This document shows, in pieces, positions 59,608 to 64,000 of a DNA stretch of 64,000 bases (its first letter is position 1; every line of letters begins with the position of its first letter). The notes under the pieces were generated by a model. It had not been told where the DNA came from, ran no database searches, and was given only the letters and a program-made list of their open reading frames with translations. The translations under genes were made by a program, and so were the position numbers. This DNA comes from Asterias amurensis (lineage: Eukaryota > Echinodermata > Asteroidea > Forcipulatida > Asteriidae): NCBI RefSeq assembly GCF_032118995.1, contig NC_092660.1, forward strand, positions 3,735,501 through 3,799,500, given 5' to 3'.

Positions 59608-59886
59608 GTCCCTTTAAGTCATCTTATCTGACATGTACGTAACTATGTTCTGCAGGTTGGGATGATGTAGCCCCGGCAAGAAGCCAGGCAAGAAGGTGCT
59701 TCCATCTGCTCCTGGGCGTAGCAGGTGTTAGTGGGCCAGATCGCCTCTTCATTTCCCACGCGCTTTGACAGTTTCTAATGAAAACATTGATTAGCTGCCT
59801 TTCTAAAAGAGATTCTTGAATGTGTGTAGATGAAATGAAATGGCACAACGCGAACTAAGAAAATTATCTTCAAAAAAGCAGGTACG

Positions 59887-60236
59887 TTAAAGACCCTGGA
59901 CACTATTGGTAATTTTCAAAGACCAGTCTTCTCACTTGGTGTATCTCAACATATGCATAAAATAACAGACCTGTGAAAATTTGAGCTCAATCGGTCGTCA
60001 AAGTTGAGAGATATTAATTTAAGAAAAAAACACCCTTGTCGCACCATGCTTGATTTCGAGACCTCAAATTCTAAATCTGAGGTCTCGAAATCAAATTCGT
60101 GGAAAATTACTTCTTTCTTGAAAACTACATTACTTCAGAGGGAGCCGTTTCTCACAATGTTTTATACTATCAACCCCCCATTACTCGTAATCAAGAAAGG
60201 TTGTATGATAACTATTTTGAGTAATTACCAATAGAG
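59887..60236 (-). mobile_element. Family-A MITE, truncated right terminus
   Basis: TTAAAGACCCTGGACACTAT at the left; it stops at GAGTAATTACCAATAG without the last ~20 bp. Confidence 0.8.
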
Positions 60237-60891
60237 AGATCTTGTTTATTCATGTGACGGCTTTAATAGACGAGAAGGTGTATATTTGAGAACGGAATGT
60301 ACGAGCCATTTCCCGAATTTATTATGTTACAGTTTCGATGAATTGGATTTCTCAATGATCATAACAACACTGAGTCTACCTAATTTCGTGTTTTTATTCA
60401 AACGACGGTTGTCACATTTTCTAATTATTTTGCAAAATATATAGGATATAGTGTTTGCAACAATATCGAGCACAGTGTCAGTTTGCCCAGTCAAACAAAG
60501 AAAATTTCTACTAAATTGATGTTTTTTAACTGAAAAATGATTTTTGTAAATTGAAAGATGATATGCTTTCCAGCTCACGTGTTAACACATTATGTTATCT
60601 TGTTGGAAAGGAAGTTTTTTTTGTCGAGCTATTTACGTCAGTTTGTAACGAACGTACAGTCCGATTACATGTCTACACAGTTAAGTGTAGATTCGTGAAA
60701 ATGATCTACATTTTTATCATTAGAGTGACGTCACAGAAATAGTTTAAATACCAAGAAGACACAACGGTCATGTTTATTATTTCAAACTATTATTATAGTG
60801 CACGTAGACGATAAGAGAGATATATTTTTTTGCAATCATGTGGCGGCATCGTTTGTATTGTACCTGAATGCAGTTCTTTGTCAAGGCCGCT
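60237..60891. other. Intergenic, no feature seen
   Basis: AT-rich sequence with no supported gene or repeat. Confidence 0.4.
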
Positions 60892-61264
60892 TTAAAGGCA
60901 GTGATGGACACAATTGGTAAGTACTCAATACTTATTAGCATACAACCTTACTTGGTAATGAGTAATGGGAAGCTTTTTATACTATAAAACATTGTAAGAA
61001 ACGGCTCCCTCTAAAGTAACGTAGTTTTCGAGAAAGAAGTAATTTTACAGATGGAGACCTCAGATTTTGAACTTGTCTCGAAATCAAGCATCTAAAAGCA
61101 CACAACTTCGTGTGACAAGGGTGTTTTTCTTTCATTATTATCTCGCAACTTCGACGACCGATTGAGTTCAAGTTTTCACAGGTTTGTTATTTTACGCATA
61201 TGTTGAGATACACCAGTTAGAAGACTGATCTTTGACAGTTACCAATGTTGTCCAGTGTCTTTAA
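60892..61264 (+). mobile_element. Family-A MITE
   Basis: TTAAAGGCAGTGATGGACAC at the left (with a 3-base insertion) and GTTGTCCAGTGTCTTTAA at the right; TTAA at both ends. Confidence 0.83.
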
Positions 61265-61625
61265 TTTCTCTAGTCAGGGATAATAAAGTTTTATCTGTCT
61301 ATCTATCTGTATCTATGTATACGCTTCTGTGGTGCAGCAATGTGAACTAATATAACAAACTCAAATTGTTTTTATTTTTATTAGTAATGTAAAAAAGTGC
61401 ATGAAAATATTTTTCCTGGTATGAACAGTTTGTGTAAAAATATATCATAACTACAGATAAAAAAACCATAAAAAAACCATAAGAGGCGTTCCGGGCTGTT
61501 GGCCCGAACACCTTATAATACGACACATCACTCTTTTATATAAACAATAAAACAGTGTCAAAGACTACCAGCCTTTCATTTGGGCTAGTATGTTTTTTTA
61601 TTTTTTTATTTTATTTTATTTTTTA

Positions 61626-62030
61626 TATAGGTTTTCTCGGTCAATTTCGGCAAATGAGCAGCCAATTTAACCACCAAGCTATTCTATTTCGCGCGAAATC
61701 GAATGCTATTGAAAAGGGTAATTCGATTTCGTTTAATTAGTCAAATGTAATGTTGCGCCATTCGATTTAACAAAATAATTATCCAAATTCATCAAAGCAG
61801 CATTTAAATTCGCAGAGGCTTCTTTGGGGCGTGTGTGTCACGAAAAAGAATGACGGTACGCTAAATTGAACAGAGTGCTTAAGGAATTTGACTCGACTCA
61901 AAACGAAATTGAATGGCCGAATTCTGAATTTGAAACACAGTAACAACTGGAGAGACAAAACAGCTTTATTTCGAACGCATGAAAATGAAATTGGCTGCTC
62001 ATTTGTCGAATTTGACCGAGAAAACCTATA
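61626..62030. mobile_element. GGTTTTCTCGG inverted-repeat element with TATA TSD
   Basis: Element 61630-62026 (397 bp) has termini GGTTTTCTCGGTCAATTTCG and inverted CGAATTTGACCGAGAAAACC. The pairing extends through AAATGAGCAGCCAATTT to about 39 bp. TATA flanks both sides. The interior is AT-rich with TTCGATTT motifs. Confidence 0.85.
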
Positions 62031-62139
62031 AAATAAATTAAACCTTTTCATAATAATTGGAGAGCTTGAAACATTCGTGCAATCACACACGCTCAAACGG
62101 ATCGCCGTAATCCGAGTCAGCGTAGTGGTCCTTCTGAGA

Positions 62140-62162
62140 GTTTTTTTTTTTTTTTTTTTTTT
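62140..62162. repeat. T homopolymer run
   Basis: About 22 consecutive T residues; no further structure. Confidence 0.7.
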
Positions 62163-62396
62163 GAAGCACTGCCTTTTTTAAGAGTCAATTGAAGTTCCAG
62201 GTAACCAATGTGAAGTGGACATTCGATCTTGTTCAAAACGGAGGGTTTGATTGAAGATCAGAATTGCTAATAGGTCACATATACCGAGCATCATGAATGC
62301 ATTGAACTAGTTTTCACCGTTGGTGTTGTGTTGCGTGTTGTGTGTTGCGAAACATTTCAACTGAATCGACGGTAATTGTTGGGAGCAAATTTAAAT

Positions 62397-62782
62397 TTAA
62401 AGCGTTGGCGGTATTGGTAATTGTCAAAGATTGGTCCTCACAGTTTATGTGTATTTCAACATAGGCATAAAATAACAAACCTGTGAAAATTTGAGCTCAA
62501 TCGGTCGTCGAAGTTGCGAGATAATAACGAAAGAAAAAACACCACTGTCACACAAAGTTGTGTGCTTTCTGATGCTTGATTTCGAGACCTCGAGTTCTAA
62601 ACTTGAGGTCTCGAAGTCAAACTCGTGGAAAATTACTTCTTTCTCGAAAACTACGTCTCTTCAGAGGGGGCTGTTTCTCACAATGTTTTATACTTATCAA
62701 CCTCTCCACATTACTTGTAATCAAGAAAGGTTTTATGATGATAATTATTTTGAGTAATAACCAATAGTGTCCACTGCTTTAA
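62397..62782 (-). mobile_element. Family-A MITE
   Basis: TTAAAGCGTTGGCGGTATTG to ATAGTGTCCACTGCTTTAA, TTAA at both ends; perfect internal GAGACCTCGAG / TTGAGGTCTC arm near 62583-62611. Confidence 0.84.
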
Positions 62783-63057
62783 GCTTCACTTAAGCCTCAA
62801 GACACAAGATAAGCCACATGACGTAGACATTAGCAATGCTAAATTGTAATAGTTTTTTGGTGTTTTTTTGTTGTACAGTTTTAAAACCTTAGAAGAAAAA
62901 AAACACTTTAAAGGTTATAATAGACAGTAATTTGACTATTACTGTTTTATATTAATGGAGTTTTTATTATTATTTTTTAGTCTAAACTATTTCATGTTTA
63001 GTTCGTGGTGAATTCTCCCGCGTGCTGACTACAACTGAAACAGCCGTTTGCCGTTGT

Positions 63058-63065
63058 TATAAATA
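63058..63065 (+). promoter_or_regulatory. Candidate TATA box
   Basis: TATAAATA at 63058-63065 lies in a locally GC-richer segment. A TSS about 30 bp downstream would give a ~390 bp 5' UTR before the ATG at 63483. Confidence 0.45.
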
Positions 63066-63482
63066 TCGGTCATGCAGAAGAAGCTCGATCCAGTGCTCTA
63101 CTATAGAGGGCTGGCATAATTTCAGCGAATGCCTAAGCTTCAAAACCAAGCTGTGCGGCGAGGAGGGAGGAACAGTGATGACAAATGTTATTCAATAATC
63201 ACATCATAACTCAGGCTGAATCCACTTAGTCTGTCATACACAGAGACTTCGGGATCAACATTTGTCAAAGTAAATTTTGGACAAGTTTTGGAATCAACTG
63301 CTTTCCGGACTACTGTTTTAGTCGATCATCAAGTTGTACTGGGAGCTCAAGATTTTGGTTCTGCTAAATTGACATGTAGGAAGCGTTTCTCTCGGCAGAT
63401 TAAGTAGAATTAAGACGTCAATTGGATTACTTATCGGGATCTTATTGTGCGGGAAGGAGAAAACCAACTTCTATTTTTAAAA

Positions 63483-63555
63483 ATGGAGAGGTTGTTGATG
63501 AAGATCACCGCTGCAATGTGGATCTGCTCTGCATTAATGGCTCTACACTTTACAG
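63483..63555 (+). CDS. First coding exon of a secreted or membrane protein (partial)
   Basis: ATG 63483 opens a 24-codon exon that ends in phase 1 at CAG|GTATTT (63555/63556). The peptide starts MERLLMKITAAMW and continues with ICSALMALHFT: a short basic n-region then a hydrophobic core, which fits a signal peptide or membrane anchor. The rest of the gene is outside the window, so the product is unknown. Confidence 0.5.
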
Positions 63556-64000
63556 GTATTTATTGTTCATTTTTACGTTTCTTTAACTTTATGTCCTCTA
63601 CATAAGTTGAAGTGATTGTTAGCTTTGGATGTACAGCCGTTAATGGAAAAATATAATGTGGGTAATTTATACAGGAAAAACTGATCACAATAATTAACGC
63701 ATGGCTTGGATTTTATGCATTAAATTCCAGTCATTGGTTCTACACTTGACAAGTAATTCTGCAAATTTGTACGTTTTATTTGTAACTTTCTGATTTCCAC
63801 TACATATTAATGATTTTAAGTGATTGTTGGTTTTGGACACACAGGCTGCTGAGCCGTAATGGAAAGATATAATGTGCGTAATTTCTACAGAAGAACTGAT
63901 CACAAAATGATCAACGTATGGCTTGGATTTATGCATCCAACCATTTATGGTTCTACACACTTTACAGATAATTCTACGCATTTCTACCTTTAGACACTTT
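63538..64000 (+). repeat. ~200 bp tandem triplication spanning the exon donor
   Basis: Copies start at 63538, 63735 and 63948 (last cut by the window end), each beginning TGG[CT]TCTACAC. Shared blocks include AGTGATTGTTRG, ATATAATGTG-GTAATTT, CTGATCACAA and GCATGGCTTGGATT. The first copy carries the exon end and donor, the second keeps AAGTAATT, and the third reads CAGATAATT. Confidence 0.75.

Overview
This is eukaryotic DNA, gene-poor and repeat-rich, with long introns, GT-AG splice sites and many short non-autonomous DNA transposons. The gene content (an animal RNF11, a complete IFT74, a LURAP1-family gene) and the repeats point to a deuterostome invertebrate. The repeat families look like ones I remember from echinoderm assemblies, so a sea star is my best guess; that is inference from memory, not a search.

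Layout. 1-2,640: mostly featureless, with a 328 bp inverted-repeat element and a two-copy 81 bp tandem repeat. 2,641-5,165: an uninterrupted array of a 30 bp minisatellite with a ~1,077 bp higher-order period. 5,500-9,190: a possible terminal exon of an unknown gene and a dead non-LTR retrotransposon 3' end. 9,197-18,871: a composite satellite in which each unit is a ~370 bp TTAA-type MITE, a linker, a run of the same 30 bp minisatellite in the opposite orientation, and a ~130 bp tail. Eleven units are present and three of them are duplicated as a block. 19,342-19,720: the last two exons of an unidentified plus-strand gene. 20,546-22,807: a two-exon LURAP1-family gene on the minus strand. 25,331-29,979: RNF11 in three exons. 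30,000-37,300: intergenic, full of nested MITEs. 37,644-53,573: complete IFT74 on the plus strand, 597 codons, with the start codon apparently split by the first intron. 55,194-55,570: a possible THAP-like terminal exon. 63,058-63,555: a TATA box and the first coding exon (signal peptide) of a gene leaving the window.

The genes do not form a pathway. RNF11 is a membrane-anchored RING-H2 ubiquitin-ligase adaptor, IFT74 is an IFT-B core subunit for cilium assembly, and LURAP1-family proteins are cytoskeletal or NF-kB adaptors. The unusual content is structural: amplification of a MITE-plus-minisatellite composite, inverted arrays of one 30-mer, three TTAA-flanked MITE families, and transposon insertions a few bases from IFT74 splice sites. 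One of those duplicated a likely branch-point sequence as its target-site duplication. I found no new enzymatic or defence system.
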